A stretch of DNA of 64,000 bases from Idiomarina zobellii. Lineage in GTDB: Bacteria > Pseudomonadota > Gammaproteobacteria > Enterobacterales > Alteromonadaceae. Each line of letters starts with the position of its first letter. Position 1 is the stretch's first letter. The stretch is taken from positions 326,519 to 390,518 of the forward strand of contig NZ_FNCB01000002.1 of NCBI RefSeq assembly GCF_900100855.1, in the 5' to 3' direction. Position numbers and translations under genes: made by a program. The notes under the pieces are model-generated. The model did not search any database, was not told where the DNA came from, and saw nothing but the letters and a program-made list of their open reading frames with translations. This document shows, piece by piece, positions 55,988-64,000 of this stretch.

Positions 55988-56016
55988 GATGCTTTATAAC
56001 AGGAAAAACGAAACGT

Positions 56017-58734
56017 TTAGAAACGGAAACCTAAACGAGCATACCAGTATTGACCTGCTGTATCGTATGACGTGTTCAACGTGTTCATGTCATTGTTATT
56101 CGATACGTAAGGCGGTTGCTTGTCAAACAGGTTGCGAATACCTAACGTGAAGGTCGTTTCTGAGTTAAAGAAGTACGACGCTTGCATGTCGTGGTAAATA
56201 TAACTACCAACAGAGCTGCTTAAGTCACTCTCGCTGTAGTTTATGTCATCTACACCAGACTGATAACGGGACGTCCAGCTCACTGCAACATCATCAACCT
56301 TGTATGAGGCAGTTAAGTTTGTGCGTACTTTAGAAAACGCAGCTATGCGACCAGCCAAGTTAGTGTCTGCACCAAACTTACCAGCCAACTCTAAAGGAGC
56401 GACGCCCTCTTGAACTTGATAGCTGTATTTGTCCAAGTAAGTACCATCTAAACGCAACGTTAGCAAGCCACCAGCAACTTTGTCATTCCAGTTAACATCA
56501 AAGTCTATACCTGACGTTTCAAACGTTGAAATGTTCTGAGTTATCGCATCTACACCAGAGATATAACCCTGCGCATCGCGGTAATCAGAACCGTCCCAAC
56601 TTTTTGTTCCAACAGCTTCCGGGCCTAAAATATCATCACATGCTGGTGATGAGAAACTTTCGCTGTTGTAACACTGATTAGCGATAAAGCTTGTGCTTGG
56701 TGCACCTATGCCGTTTTCAATTTCGATATCATAGTAATCGACAGCAATATTCAGGTTGTCCATGAACTCCGGTTGATAAACAACACCGAATGTGAAGCTA
56801 TCAGAAGTTTCTGGCTCAAGGTTTTCGTTACCAGACAATAATGTTGCGGCTTGGTTATTACTCAAGTTGAAATCAGGGTCTAATCCTTCAGCCTTGCAGT
56901 TTGCTACTAATGTTTCGTTACTACTATCTCCGTATTCAATACACGGGTCTGTGTAGCTTGAATAAGACGTTAACTGAGGACCATACAGGTCACTGATTGT
57001 AGGAGCTCGGAACCCTTCAGCAATAGTAGCGCGAACTAACAGACCATCTTTTGGTACGTATTCTAAACCAAACTTCGTGGTCGTTTGTGCGTCAAGGAAG
57101 TTATAGTCTGAACGACGAACTGCGGCTGATAAGTCTAATGACTGAACGCCTGGAAGGTCACGTAAAAGCGGAATATCTGCTTCTACATAGACTTCTTCAA
57201 CGTCATAAGAACCATTTGTTGGAATAGCAGCTACGTTATAAATTTGATCTAACAGTGCAGCACCGTCCGGTTGATTACTGTACTTTTCCCAGCGCTTTTC
57301 AACACCAGCAGCCCAAGCAATTGAGCCAGCAGGAAGAGACCAGCTTCCTGTATCACCAGTCAGGTTAGCCATCAACTGTTTAGTAGTACCGCTCTCAACA
57401 GGAGAGTTTGGAACTGTCGCATAGTCGATCATTTCCTGAGTTAAAGTACCAGCTTCAAACGGGTTCCATACGCCAATTTCTGAGCATAAGTCATCCGCAG
57501 CACATAGTGCTGGATCCAACAAGTTTTCAAAACGAGTCGGGTTCGCTCGACCGTAGTCAACGCTAGCATCTACAAAGCGAGCATAATTGTAAGAAACATC
57601 CCAAGACCAGCCATTATCCAAATAACCTTCGAAACCTAAAACCATACGGTAATCAGAGAAGTCCTGAGTAAACTGGCGACCGCCGGTTTCGGCGAGACGA
57701 CGATACATAACAACATCTTCACCAATTGGGTTATCTGGATGTTCACCAGCTACTGTAGCTCCCCAGAAAGTGCCTTCTGCAGCCATTAACTGGTTAGACT
57801 GACGGTTAGCATAACCACCTTCAAGGAACACTCGTAAATCGCGATTAATATCGTAGTTTGCAACCGCATTTATGGTGAAGAGTTCTTGAGGTGATTTTAA
57901 ATATGAAGCTGGTGCAAAGTTATAAGCGTCTACTTGAGAGTTATACTGACGCACTTCTCCGGTTTGAGGGTCAACAACATAGCTATTGTTATTCCCTTCA
58001 GGGGACCATGTACCATAAGGAATAGTTGAGGAACCACCAGTAACCAGTTTTCCGTCTTCTTCATTAAGTGGAACACGAGAAAAAGCTCGGTCACCCTGGC
58101 TAATTGAGTTACGGTTTTGGTATTCAAGACCCAGGACAACACTGCCGTTGCCACTTGACGTACCTACTACGCCTGACAATTTAGTCGTTTCACCATCGCC
58201 TTCACCAGTAAGGTCATACTGTGCACTAAACTCAGCACCTTCAAAGTCTTTCTTTGTAATGAAGTTAACTACACCAGCAATGGCATCAGAACCGTAAATA
58301 GTTGAGGCTCCATCACGCAGTACTTCCACGCGCTGGATCATTGCCATTGGAATTGCATTTAAGTCGCCAGATGCATAACGACGCCCATTAATCAGAATAA
58401 GCGTACGAGCACTGCCTAAACCACGCAAGTTCGCTGAAGCATAACCGCCAGAACCATTATTAACGTTTGAACCGTTCATGGCACCATTCATAGAAGGCAG
58501 GTTATGGATGAACTTTTCCATGGTGGTAAAGCCAGAAGCTTCTATTGCTTCGGCGTCAAATACGGATACTGGACTAGCCGTTTCCATGTCGGTTCGTTTA
58601 ATACGCGACCCGGTTACCTGAATACGCTCGACGTCATTTGCGCCCGAGTCTTGTGCTGCGACGAACGCAGGAAAGCCTAACGTCGTGGCAATAGCAGCCG
58701 CCGTCAGACTTTTACGGAAAGTCATACTTTTCAT
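56017..58734 (-). CDS. TonB-dependent receptor (905 residues)
   Basis: An outer-membrane uptake receptor. It has a signal peptide (MKSMTFRKSLTAAAIATTLGFPAFVAAQ) close to that of the 967-residue receptor, a VERIQVTGSRI TonB box, a plug domain with LRGLGSARTLILINGRRY and IYGSDAIAGVVNFITKK, and a barrel ending WYARLGFRF. The plug suggests the same subfamily as the 967-residue receptor. The substrate is unknown. Confidence 0.93.
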   Translation of the reverse strand: MKSMTFRKSLTAAAIATTLGFPAFVAAQDSGANDVERIQVTGSRIKRTDMETASPVSVFDAEAIEASGFTTMEKFIHNLPSMNGAMNGSNVNNGSGGYASANLRGLGSARTLILINGRRYASGDLNAIPMAMIQRVEVLRDGASTIYGSDAIAGVVNFITKKDFEGAEFSAQYDLTGEGDGETTKLSGVVGTSSGNGSVVLGLEYQNRNSISQGDRAFSRVPLNEEDGKLVTGGSSTIPYGTWSPEGNNNSYVVDPQTGEVRQYNSQVDAYNFAPASYLKSPQELFTINAVANYDINRDLRVFLEGGYANRQSNQLMAAEGTFWGATVAGEHPDNPIGEDVVMYRRLAETGGRQFTQDFSDYRMVLGFEGYLDNGWSWDVSYNYARFVDASVDYGRANPTRFENLLDPALCAADDLCSEIGVWNPFEAGTLTQEMIDYATVPNSPVESGTTKQLMANLTGDTGSWSLPAGSIAWAAGVEKRWEKYSNQPDGAALLDQIYNVAAIPTNGSYDVEEVYVEADIPLLRDLPGVQSLDLSAAVRRSDYNFLDAQTTTKFGLEYVPKDGLLVRATIAEGFRAPTISDLYGPQLTSYSSYTDPCIEYGDSSNETLVANCKAEGLDPDFNLSNNQAATLLSGNENLEPETSDSFTFGVVYQPEFMDNLNIAVDYYDIEIENGIGAPSTSFIANQCYNSESFSSPACDDILGPEAVGTKSWDGSDYRDAQGYISGVDAITQNISTFETSGIDFDVNWNDKVAGGLLTLRLDGTYLDKYSYQVQEGVAPLELAGKFGADTNLAGRIAAFSKVRTNLTASYKVDDVAVSWTSRYQSGVDDINYSESDLSSSVGSYIYHDMQASYFFNSETTFTLGIRNLFDKQPPYVSNNNDMNTLNTSYDTAGQYWYARLGFRF

Positions 58735-58942
58735 AAGTTACTCCCTGGAACATTTATTTTTTAACGTTGCTTGATTGGCGAAAAGCAACCTGATCCCTTA
58801 ACAGGGGGTTAACCTTTTAACGCTCAGGGGGAATCTTTTCAAGGGGTTTACAGGGGTTTTATTGAAGAGGCTTGTTTGTTCGATTGTTAAACAAACAGAA
58901 TGTTTATTAATCAGCCTGATATATTAATAGATTTAACATTGG

Positions 58943-59584
58943 TTACCTTTTTAGTAACAGATGTTTCGCAGTTAATTCACTTTCATTAACAGAGTACCCC
59001 TGCGCCAAAAACAACTCGCCACAGGCAATTGCATCGGTGAGCGCATGATGCGAATGATAATCAGGTAGCCCGTATCGCTTACGGCACGCTGACAAAGTGA
59101 GAGAGTTTTTTCGTACAGCTCCTTCCGTCTTTTCGAGCTGCTTTTTCTCAAACGCTAGTGTGTCAAAAACAGCTAATGGCTTCATAGGAATACCGTAAAC
59201 TTTTTCAGCTTGCTTTAAGAATCCCCAGTCCATTCCTTTGTGGTGACACACCATCACTGCATCGTTTAGCGCACGGCTCAACATTGCAAAGGTCTGTTTC
59301 GGGTCTGAACTGTGAATAAAGTCGTCTTTTGTCAGGCCGTGAATGGTTGGGCTCTGCCCTAAGTCAATTTCTTGACCATGGGCAAATACATGATACTGAG
59401 CGTTACCAAGCTGTATTGCAGGTGGCTGAATGCTGACCCAGGCAATTGACAGTATGTCATGCTTTGACGGGCTTAAGCCTGTACTTTCAATGTCCAAAGC
59501 AACATACCTAAGCTGCTGCCAAGGCTGCTTCAATTGTTGCCGACGGTCATACCAATTCGCGAGGTTTTGTAACCAACTGGCCAT
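58943..59584 (-). CDS. DEDDh 3'-5' exonuclease (DnaQ-like)
   Basis: A 213-residue exonuclease of the DnaQ/PolC epsilon type. Exo I is VALDIESTGLSPSKHDILSIAWV (Asp and Glu), Exo II includes the AVMVCHHKGMDWGFL Asp, and Exo III is HHALTDAIACGELFL with His and Asp, hence DEDDh. The first base overlaps the stop of the upstream CBS/DUF294 gene, so they are co-translated. It may serve nucleic-acid turnover rather than replication. Confidence 0.9.
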   Translation of the reverse strand: MASWLQNLANWYDRRQQLKQPWQQLRYVALDIESTGLSPSKHDILSIAWVSIQPPAIQLGNAQYHVFAHGQEIDLGQSPTIHGLTKDDFIHSSDPKQTFAMLSRALNDAVMVCHHKGMDWGFLKQAEKVYGIPMKPLAVFDTLAFEKKQLEKTEGAVRKNSLTLSACRKRYGLPDYHSHHALTDAIACGELFLAQGYSVNESELTAKHLLLKR

Positions 59585-61416
59585 TAATAGCCCAGCCTAC
59601 TGAATTTTAATCCAACGCCTTGCTGTGCTTCTTTTATAATACGAAAAGCGCTTTTCAGTTGCCGTCTTGAAAGCGTGCTGAGTTCATCAGGATCAATAGC
59701 GTTTTTAGGCTTGTCGGTTCCCCACACTTTCAGTTGATGATTGAGTCGTAGCTGGGTCAAAAACTCCCATGCTTCGAGCAATGACTGGTTGTCTTTTGAA
59801 TTTAGCAGACGACTTTTTTGCAAGGCTTTTAAACGCGCTACAGTACCTGGAACTATCAGTCCTTCTTTTAATGAATAAATTCTCGCAATATCGTTAATTA
59901 ACGCAATTCCATAGCGTTTTATATCAATAGTGTCTTCACCATCCGCATCTGAGGTCCGTAGTCGGTTAAACAGACCTAAGGGCACTTGTATCTTATTGAC
60001 TAAAATAGCCAGGTTTCCTAAGAACATATCGTTATTGGCCAACTTGGCTATTTCTTCTCTGTAAGTTTGATAAAAGCGACCTTCACCCATAACGGGTCGG
60101 CTATCGAAGAATATCTGGCAGTACATGAGCGCTTTGGGAGTTGGGCTATTTATCCAACCGTTGAATTTTTCCTTCCACTCATCAATGGTACCTCGGCACT
60201 CGGGGTTAGATGCCATGATATTGCCCGGGCATAAAGGAATACCGCACTCTCCCAAGCCTTCACAAACATATTCGCCCAGGCCGGCAAACCACTCTTTTTG
60301 CGATTTTGAGAGACCGTTACTCAGCAATAGTCCGTTGTCCTGATCGGAACTTAGAGTTTGGTCTTCTCTTCCTTGAGAGCCAAATGCTAGCCAACTGTAT
60401 GCGGCAGGCGCAGCACCGTGCTCCTGCTCGTACAATTTAATCAGCTGACGCGTCATCCCGTCTGTCACTGAAGCCATCAGCCGGCCTAATACCGAGGTTT
60501 GTTTTACTCGGCTGGCAAAAGTTTGCAGATAATCGGGTAACTTCGCAGCTTCCTCTATTAACTGCTTTTTGCTCGTCGCCTTGCGAATAGCGCTTATCAG
60601 AAAAACAGGATCACTACGCTGCTGACGTATTAAATCCGTAGCGGTTATCATTCCAACCGGCTGATTATTATCATTTACCACTGGTAGATGGTGGATATTA
60701 CTTGACGTCATAACCGTCAGTGCATCCATTAACGAGCGGTTTTCGTTTACTGACTCGGGCAATTGGGTCATCACCGATGAAACTCTTATGTCTAAAGGCA
60801 GCCCCTCAGCAATAACACGATTTCGTAAATCCCTGTCGGTTAAAATTCCAACCAGTTGATTATCGTCTACAACTAGGACGGACGAAATCCCACTTTTCGA
60901 CATGAGTTTAGCGGCATCCTGGACGGGGGTTTCACTGCTTAAGCTAATCGGCGCTTTGGAAACAATAGAGCGCACTGTTTGCTGACTCCAGTCTGACTCA
61001 GAAGTGGTGTTCGCTTTTCGTTCAGTTAATAAACGTTGCCCATGGGCTTTGATAAAATACTGCTCAAATGGTTTTGAGGTTTTTCGAAGACGATCGAACG
61101 CGTGCTCTGGTAATACGTAAACTATTCCGTCTTTTAATGTCTTTAGACGGTTAGTAATTTCTCGACCAGTTAACAACGATGGGTAACCAAATAAGTCCCC
61201 ACTTTCCAGACGCTCGATAAGTTCACCGTCGGCATCACGCAGATCAAAAATTCCCGACCGCACTATAAATAATGCAGGTCTCATTGAGGTCATAACGTCA
61301 TTGCAGTTCTCTTCGTTCAAATAAACCGACTGCAACTGCGAAATAACCCAACTTAGGTGCTCGCCTTTTAACTCATCAAATGGTGGGCATTGCTTTAAAA
61401 ATTCAGACGCTTCCAT
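59584..61416 (-). CDS. cNMP-binding, CBS-pair, DUF294 nucleotidyltransferase-like protein
   Basis: A 610-residue cytosolic signalling protein. Residues 15-130 form a cyclic-nucleotide-binding-like domain (LFIVRSGIFDLRDADGELIERLESGDLFGYPS). Residues 150-270 form two CBS domains (VLVVDDNQLVGILTDRDLRNRV, HLPVVNDNNQPVGMITATDLI). Then comes the DUF294 nucleotidyltransferase-like domain (AFGSQGREDQTLSSDQDNGLLL) and DUF294_C. It is coupled to the exonuclease gene and follows the symporter genes. The role is probably sensing of nucleotides to control the symporter or its metabolism, but this is an inference. Confidence 0.85.
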   Translation of the reverse strand: MEASEFLKQCPPFDELKGEHLSWVISQLQSVYLNEENCNDVMTSMRPALFIVRSGIFDLRDADGELIERLESGDLFGYPSLLTGREITNRLKTLKDGIVYVLPEHAFDRLRKTSKPFEQYFIKAHGQRLLTERKANTTSESDWSQQTVRSIVSKAPISLSSETPVQDAAKLMSKSGISSVLVVDDNQLVGILTDRDLRNRVIAEGLPLDIRVSSVMTQLPESVNENRSLMDALTVMTSSNIHHLPVVNDNNQPVGMITATDLIRQQRSDPVFLISAIRKATSKKQLIEEAAKLPDYLQTFASRVKQTSVLGRLMASVTDGMTRQLIKLYEQEHGAAPAAYSWLAFGSQGREDQTLSSDQDNGLLLSNGLSKSQKEWFAGLGEYVCEGLGECGIPLCPGNIMASNPECRGTIDEWKEKFNGWINSPTPKALMYCQIFFDSRPVMGEGRFYQTYREEIAKLANNDMFLGNLAILVNKIQVPLGLFNRLRTSDADGEDTIDIKRYGIALINDIARIYSLKEGLIVPGTVARLKALQKSRLLNSKDNQSLLEAWEFLTQLRLNHQLKVWGTDKPKNAIDPDELSTLSRRQLKSAFRIIKEAQQGVGLKFSRLGY

Positions 61417-61442
61417 AATGGTTTTCGTCCTTACTTACAGTT

Positions 61443-61470
61443 AAAAAAGCCCAGCACTTAGGCTGGGCTT
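61443..61470 (-). terminator. Terminator of the symporter gene
   Basis: Perfect stem AAGCCCAGC/GCTGGGCTT with a 6-base loop and six Ts on the minus strand, 18 bases after the symporter stop. Readthrough may feed the CBS/DUF294 gene. Confidence 0.9.
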
Positions 61471-61487
61471 ATCTTAGTCGAAAGCAA

Positions 61488-63203
61488 TTAGTGAGACTGA
61501 GCTTCACCGGATCCTTTCGGATACCGTATTGACTCAACCAATTCCTGAATGTCTTCAGGAGCGTCACCTGTTGCTTTGTGTACGATTGTTGCAACTACAA
61601 AGTTGATAATCATACCCAGAGTACCTATGCCTTCTGGCGAGATACCAAACAGCCAGTATTCAGGCGTGTTCAGTTCTGGCGATACAAACTTAAAGAATAC
61701 AATGTAGCAGAAGGTGAATAGAATACCCACAACCATACCTGCAACAGCACCTTGACGGTTCATGCGCTTATGGAAGATACCCAGAATTATCGCAGGGAAG
61801 AAGCTTGCTGCGGCTAAGCCGAACGCAAAGGCGACCACCTGCGCCACGAAGCCGGGCGGGTAAATACCAAAGTAAACAGAGATAATAATAGCTGTTGCAG
61901 CCGCAACCCTCGCATAGAGGAGCTCTTTCTTATCGGTAATGTTTGGCATCAAATTTCGCTTCAATAAGTCATGCGAAACCGATGTCGATATTACCAACAA
62001 TAAGCCTGCGGAGGTCGATAGAGCTGCAGCCACACCACCAGCGGCTACTAGCGCTACAACCCATGCCGGTAAGTCTGCAATTTCCGGGTTAGCCAAAACC
62101 ATAATGTCACGGTCGATAGTCATCTCGTTGCGTTCATCGCCCGAGTAGAACATCTTGCCATCTTCATTTTTGTCTTCCCAGGTAATTAGACCGGTTTTTT
62201 CCCAATTCTTAACCCAGCTTGGTGCGTTTTCATACTCAACACCTTGTAAGTCAGGTCCGTTGACTGTGTTGAAGATATTCACTTTCGCAAAAGATGCGAT
62301 AGCAGGAGCTGTTAGGTAAACAATTGAGATGAAAGTCAGAGCCCAAAATGCTGAACGACGTGCATCGCGTACCTTTGGTACTGTGAAGAAACGAACGATC
62401 ACGTGTGGCAAGCCTGCGGTACCAACCATTAATGCTGCTGTAATAAAGAATACATCTATTTTACTACGAACACCTTCCGTATACGCAGCAAAGCCGAGTT
62501 CCTTCGAAAGCCCATCAAGCCGTTCTAGTAGATAACTCCCCTCCCCAGGGACGCCTTCAGCTATTGTTGCGCCAAAACCGGTTTGCGGTAGGAAATGATC
62601 GGTCATCATTAATGAAATAAATACCGCAGGTACAACATAAGCGAACATCAATACAACGTATTGAGCAACCTGTGTATAGGTAATACCTTTCATTCCACCT
62701 AAAACGGTGTAAAAAAACACAATGATCGCACCAATAATAACGCCAGTCGCGATATCAACTTCCAGGAAGCGTGAAAATACGACTCCAACGCCACGCATCT
62801 GACCAGCGATATAAGTGAAGCTGATAAGAATAGCGCACAATACCGCAATAGTACGTGCAGTTTGTGAGTAGTAACGATCACCAATAAAATCCGGGACAGT
62901 GAACTTACCGAATTTACGTAGGTATGGAGCAAGACACATTGCAAGCAGTACATAACCGCCTGTCCAACCCATTAAATAGACTGAGCCATCGTAACCTGCG
63001 AAAGCGACGATACCAGCCATTGATATGAAAGATGCTGCTGACATCCAGTCAGCGGCTGTTGCCATCCCGTTAGCAACAGGGTGTACACCACCGCTTGCAA
63101 CGTAAAAGTCGTTTGTCGATCCGGCACGAGACCAAATTGCGATACCGATATATAACGCGAAGGTCAGGCCGACAATAATAAATGTTAGCGTTTGAATATC
63201 CAT
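61488..63203 (-). CDS. Sodium/solute symporter (ActP-like, VC_2705-type)
   Basis: A 571-residue SSF-family transporter with about 13 membrane segments. Landmarks include DFYVASGGVHPVANGMATAADWMSAASFISMAGIVAFAGYDG and HVIVRFFTVPKVRDARRSAFW. A soluble insert at about residues 345-375 is rich in Glu, Asn and Asp. It pairs with a small membrane protein, the arrangement of the VC_2705-type symporters thought to carry acetate or other monocarboxylates. The actual substrate is not shown by sequence. Confidence 0.9.
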   Translation of the reverse strand: MDIQTLTFIIVGLTFALYIGIAIWSRAGSTNDFYVASGGVHPVANGMATAADWMSAASFISMAGIVAFAGYDGSVYLMGWTGGYVLLAMCLAPYLRKFGKFTVPDFIGDRYYSQTARTIAVLCAILISFTYIAGQMRGVGVVFSRFLEVDIATGVIIGAIIVFFYTVLGGMKGITYTQVAQYVVLMFAYVVPAVFISLMMTDHFLPQTGFGATIAEGVPGEGSYLLERLDGLSKELGFAAYTEGVRSKIDVFFITAALMVGTAGLPHVIVRFFTVPKVRDARRSAFWALTFISIVYLTAPAIASFAKVNIFNTVNGPDLQGVEYENAPSWVKNWEKTGLITWEDKNEDGKMFYSGDERNEMTIDRDIMVLANPEIADLPAWVVALVAAGGVAAALSTSAGLLLVISTSVSHDLLKRNLMPNITDKKELLYARVAAATAIIISVYFGIYPPGFVAQVVAFAFGLAAASFFPAIILGIFHKRMNRQGAVAGMVVGILFTFCYIVFFKFVSPELNTPEYWLFGISPEGIGTLGMIINFVVATIVHKATGDAPEDIQELVESIRYPKGSGEAQSH

Positions 63204-63209
63204 AGCGCA

Positions 63210-63476
63210 TTAATCCTCGTGAACTGCGTATTTGTTATCGAGTTTGGCCATGCCTCTTACATATATAAAGATAAGCACGATGAAGGTAATGATGGAGCCT
63301 TGTTGAGCGAACCAAAATCCAAGCTTAAAGCCGAAAAAGGTTATCTCGTTGAGTACATCCACCAGTATGATCCCAAAGCCGTAAGAAACGATAAACCAGA
63401 CCACCAAAAGCTTTAACATTAGGCCTAAGTTTTCTTTCCAGTACGCTTTGGCATGATCTTCACTTTCAAATGCCAT
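63210..63476 (-). CDS. Small membrane subunit of the symporter (DUF4212)
   Basis: An 88-residue protein with two membrane segments (LLVVWFIVSYGFGIILVDVL and the segment near IITFIVLIFIYVRGMAKLDN). This is the DUF4212/sodium-symport small-subunit family that sits immediately before VC_2705-type symporters. It ends 6 bases before the symporter start, so the two are probably co-translated. Confidence 0.9.
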   Translation of the reverse strand: MAFESEDHAKAYWKENLGLMLKLLVVWFIVSYGFGIILVDVLNEITFFGFKLGFWFAQQGSIITFIVLIFIYVRGMAKLDNKYAVHED

Positions 63477-63587
63477 AAACGTCCCCTCCAGTTGTTCAAA
63501 TTAATATTGTTATTGGGTCGCTAACAAATGTAGGAGGGTTTGTTAATATAGGGAATTGGACTTTGGTCGTAGCTTGAAATTTAAATA

Positions 63588-63618
63588 CAAAAAAACCCCG
63601 ATGCATTTGCACCGGGGT
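63588..63618 (-). terminator. Terminator beyond the duplicated 5S tail
   Basis: Stem ACCCCG/CGGGGT extended by TGCA/TGCA after one mismatch, with seven Ts on the minus-strand side. It would end the rRNA operon if the nearer terminator leaks. Confidence 0.85.
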
Positions 63619-63620
63619 TA

Positions 63621-63648
63621 TTTATTTGAAGTCTGGCGGTGTCCTACT
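63621..63648 (-). repeat. Duplicated 3' end of 5S rRNA
   Basis: These 28 bases repeat 63791-63818 (5S rRNA 3' end plus flank) with one mismatch at position 63642. The remaining 5S sequence does not follow, so it is a tail-only copy, 170 bases from the true one. Confidence 0.75.
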
Positions 63649-63669
63649 TTACTCCGGGCATCCTGCCCT

Positions 63670-63721
63670 CCGCCCTTCGGGCCGCACTAACGTGCGTTCA
63701 AAATCGCTCCCGGCGATTTTG
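63670..63721. repeat. Hairpin-rich REP-like segment
   Basis: Three adjacent stem-loops: GCCC/GGGC (TTC loop), GCAC/GTGC (TAAC loop) and CAAAATCGC/GCGATTTTG (5-base loop, 63699-63721). They lie between two 5S-derived copies. No gene is seen in this stretch. Confidence 0.55.
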
Positions 63722-63756
63722 TCACATGCCCATGCTCGAGTAGCACAACACACAAA

Positions 63757-63793
63757 ATAAAAAGCCCCAGCCAAAATCGGCTGGGGCTCTTTT
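63757..63793 (-). terminator. Terminator of the rRNA operon
   Basis: Perfect stem AGCCCCAGCC/GGCTGGGGCT with a 6-base loop; T runs on both sides. It directly follows the 5S gene. Confidence 0.93.
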
Positions 63794-63798
63794 ATTTG

Positions 63799-63918
63799 AA
63801 GTCTGGCGGTGACCTACTCTCACATGGGGAGACCCCACACTACCATCGGCGCTGGTGTGTTTCACTGCTGAGTTCGGGATGGATTCAGGTGGTGCCACAC
63901 CGCTATGGCCGCCAGACA
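63799..63918 (-). rRNA. rrf: 5S ribosomal RNA
   Basis: The minus strand begins TGTCTGGCGGCCATAGCG and contains the universal 5S core CCCGAACTCAG and GCGCCGATGGTAGTGTGGGG, then ends CCGCCAGAC, which pairs with the 5' end. The length is 120 bases. The rest of the window to 64000 is the spacer toward the 23S gene, where I see no feature. Confidence 0.95.
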
Positions 63919-64000
63919 TAAACTGTCACAACATAAAAAACTGATTCTTAGTAATCGCCACTCTTCTTGCCGCTTAGCAGAGTCGCTCGCTTGTGCGTAA

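Noticed and set aside
1..64000. CRISPR array or insertion sequence
   Set aside because: No set of regularly spaced repeats and no transposase gene was seen on either strand.

Overview
The window reads as a chromosome segment of a polar-flagellated, protein-degrading marine gammaproteobacterium of the Alteromonadales, most likely Idiomarina or a close relative. This is inferred from gene order and family content (flhA-flhF-flhG-fliA-cheYZAB-parC-parP-cheW, flgP/flgT/flgO, large TonB-dependent receptors, no sugar genes); no database search was possible. About 70% of the window is one long motility locus.

Layout. 1-895: end of a cytochrome c maturation operon (ccmB, partial; ccmA). 974-3012: a FliK-like hook-length protein and an orphan FlhB C-terminal-domain protein. 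3009-15271 (minus strand): flhA, flhF, flhG, fliA, cheY, cheZ, cheA, cheB, parC, parP, cheW and a DUF2802 gene. 15429-17500: a compact set of four pseudopilin genes resembling ppdA-ppdB-ygdB-ppdC, then a toxin-first RelE/XRE toxin-antitoxin pair. 17513-24879: the conserved murJ, ribF, ileS, lspA, fkpB, ispH block. 25071: rpsT. 25395-45988: flagellar genes fliT, fliS, fliD, flaG, fliC, flgL to flgB, cheR and cheV on the minus strand, and flgA, flgM, flgN, flgP and flgT on the plus strand. 46030: tRNA-Arg(CCT). 46113-47271: a scrap zone with two truncated genes of one operon, a truncated Fic toxin with an intact YhfG-like antitoxin, and two strong palindromes. 47279-48448: two FlgO-family genes. 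48635-58734: three TonB-dependent receptors and a methyltransferase. 58943-63476: exonuclease, CBS/DUF294 protein, Na+/solute symporter and its small partner. 63588-63918: 5S rRNA with terminators, a duplicated 5S tail and hairpin DNA.

How it works together. FlhF and FlhG set the number and position of polar flagella, and ParC/ParP would tether the chemoreceptor array to the same pole. Promoter sequences read by eye give a clear flagellar hierarchy. Sigma-54 (-24/-12) sites precede flgB, flgF, flgA and flgT (basal body, hook, T-ring). Sigma-28 sites precede flgK, fliC, flaG-fliDST, flgMN and the flgO pair (filament and late genes). The most unusual stretch is 46113-47271, where decaying gene fragments and a toxin-antitoxin remnant separate flgT from flgO.
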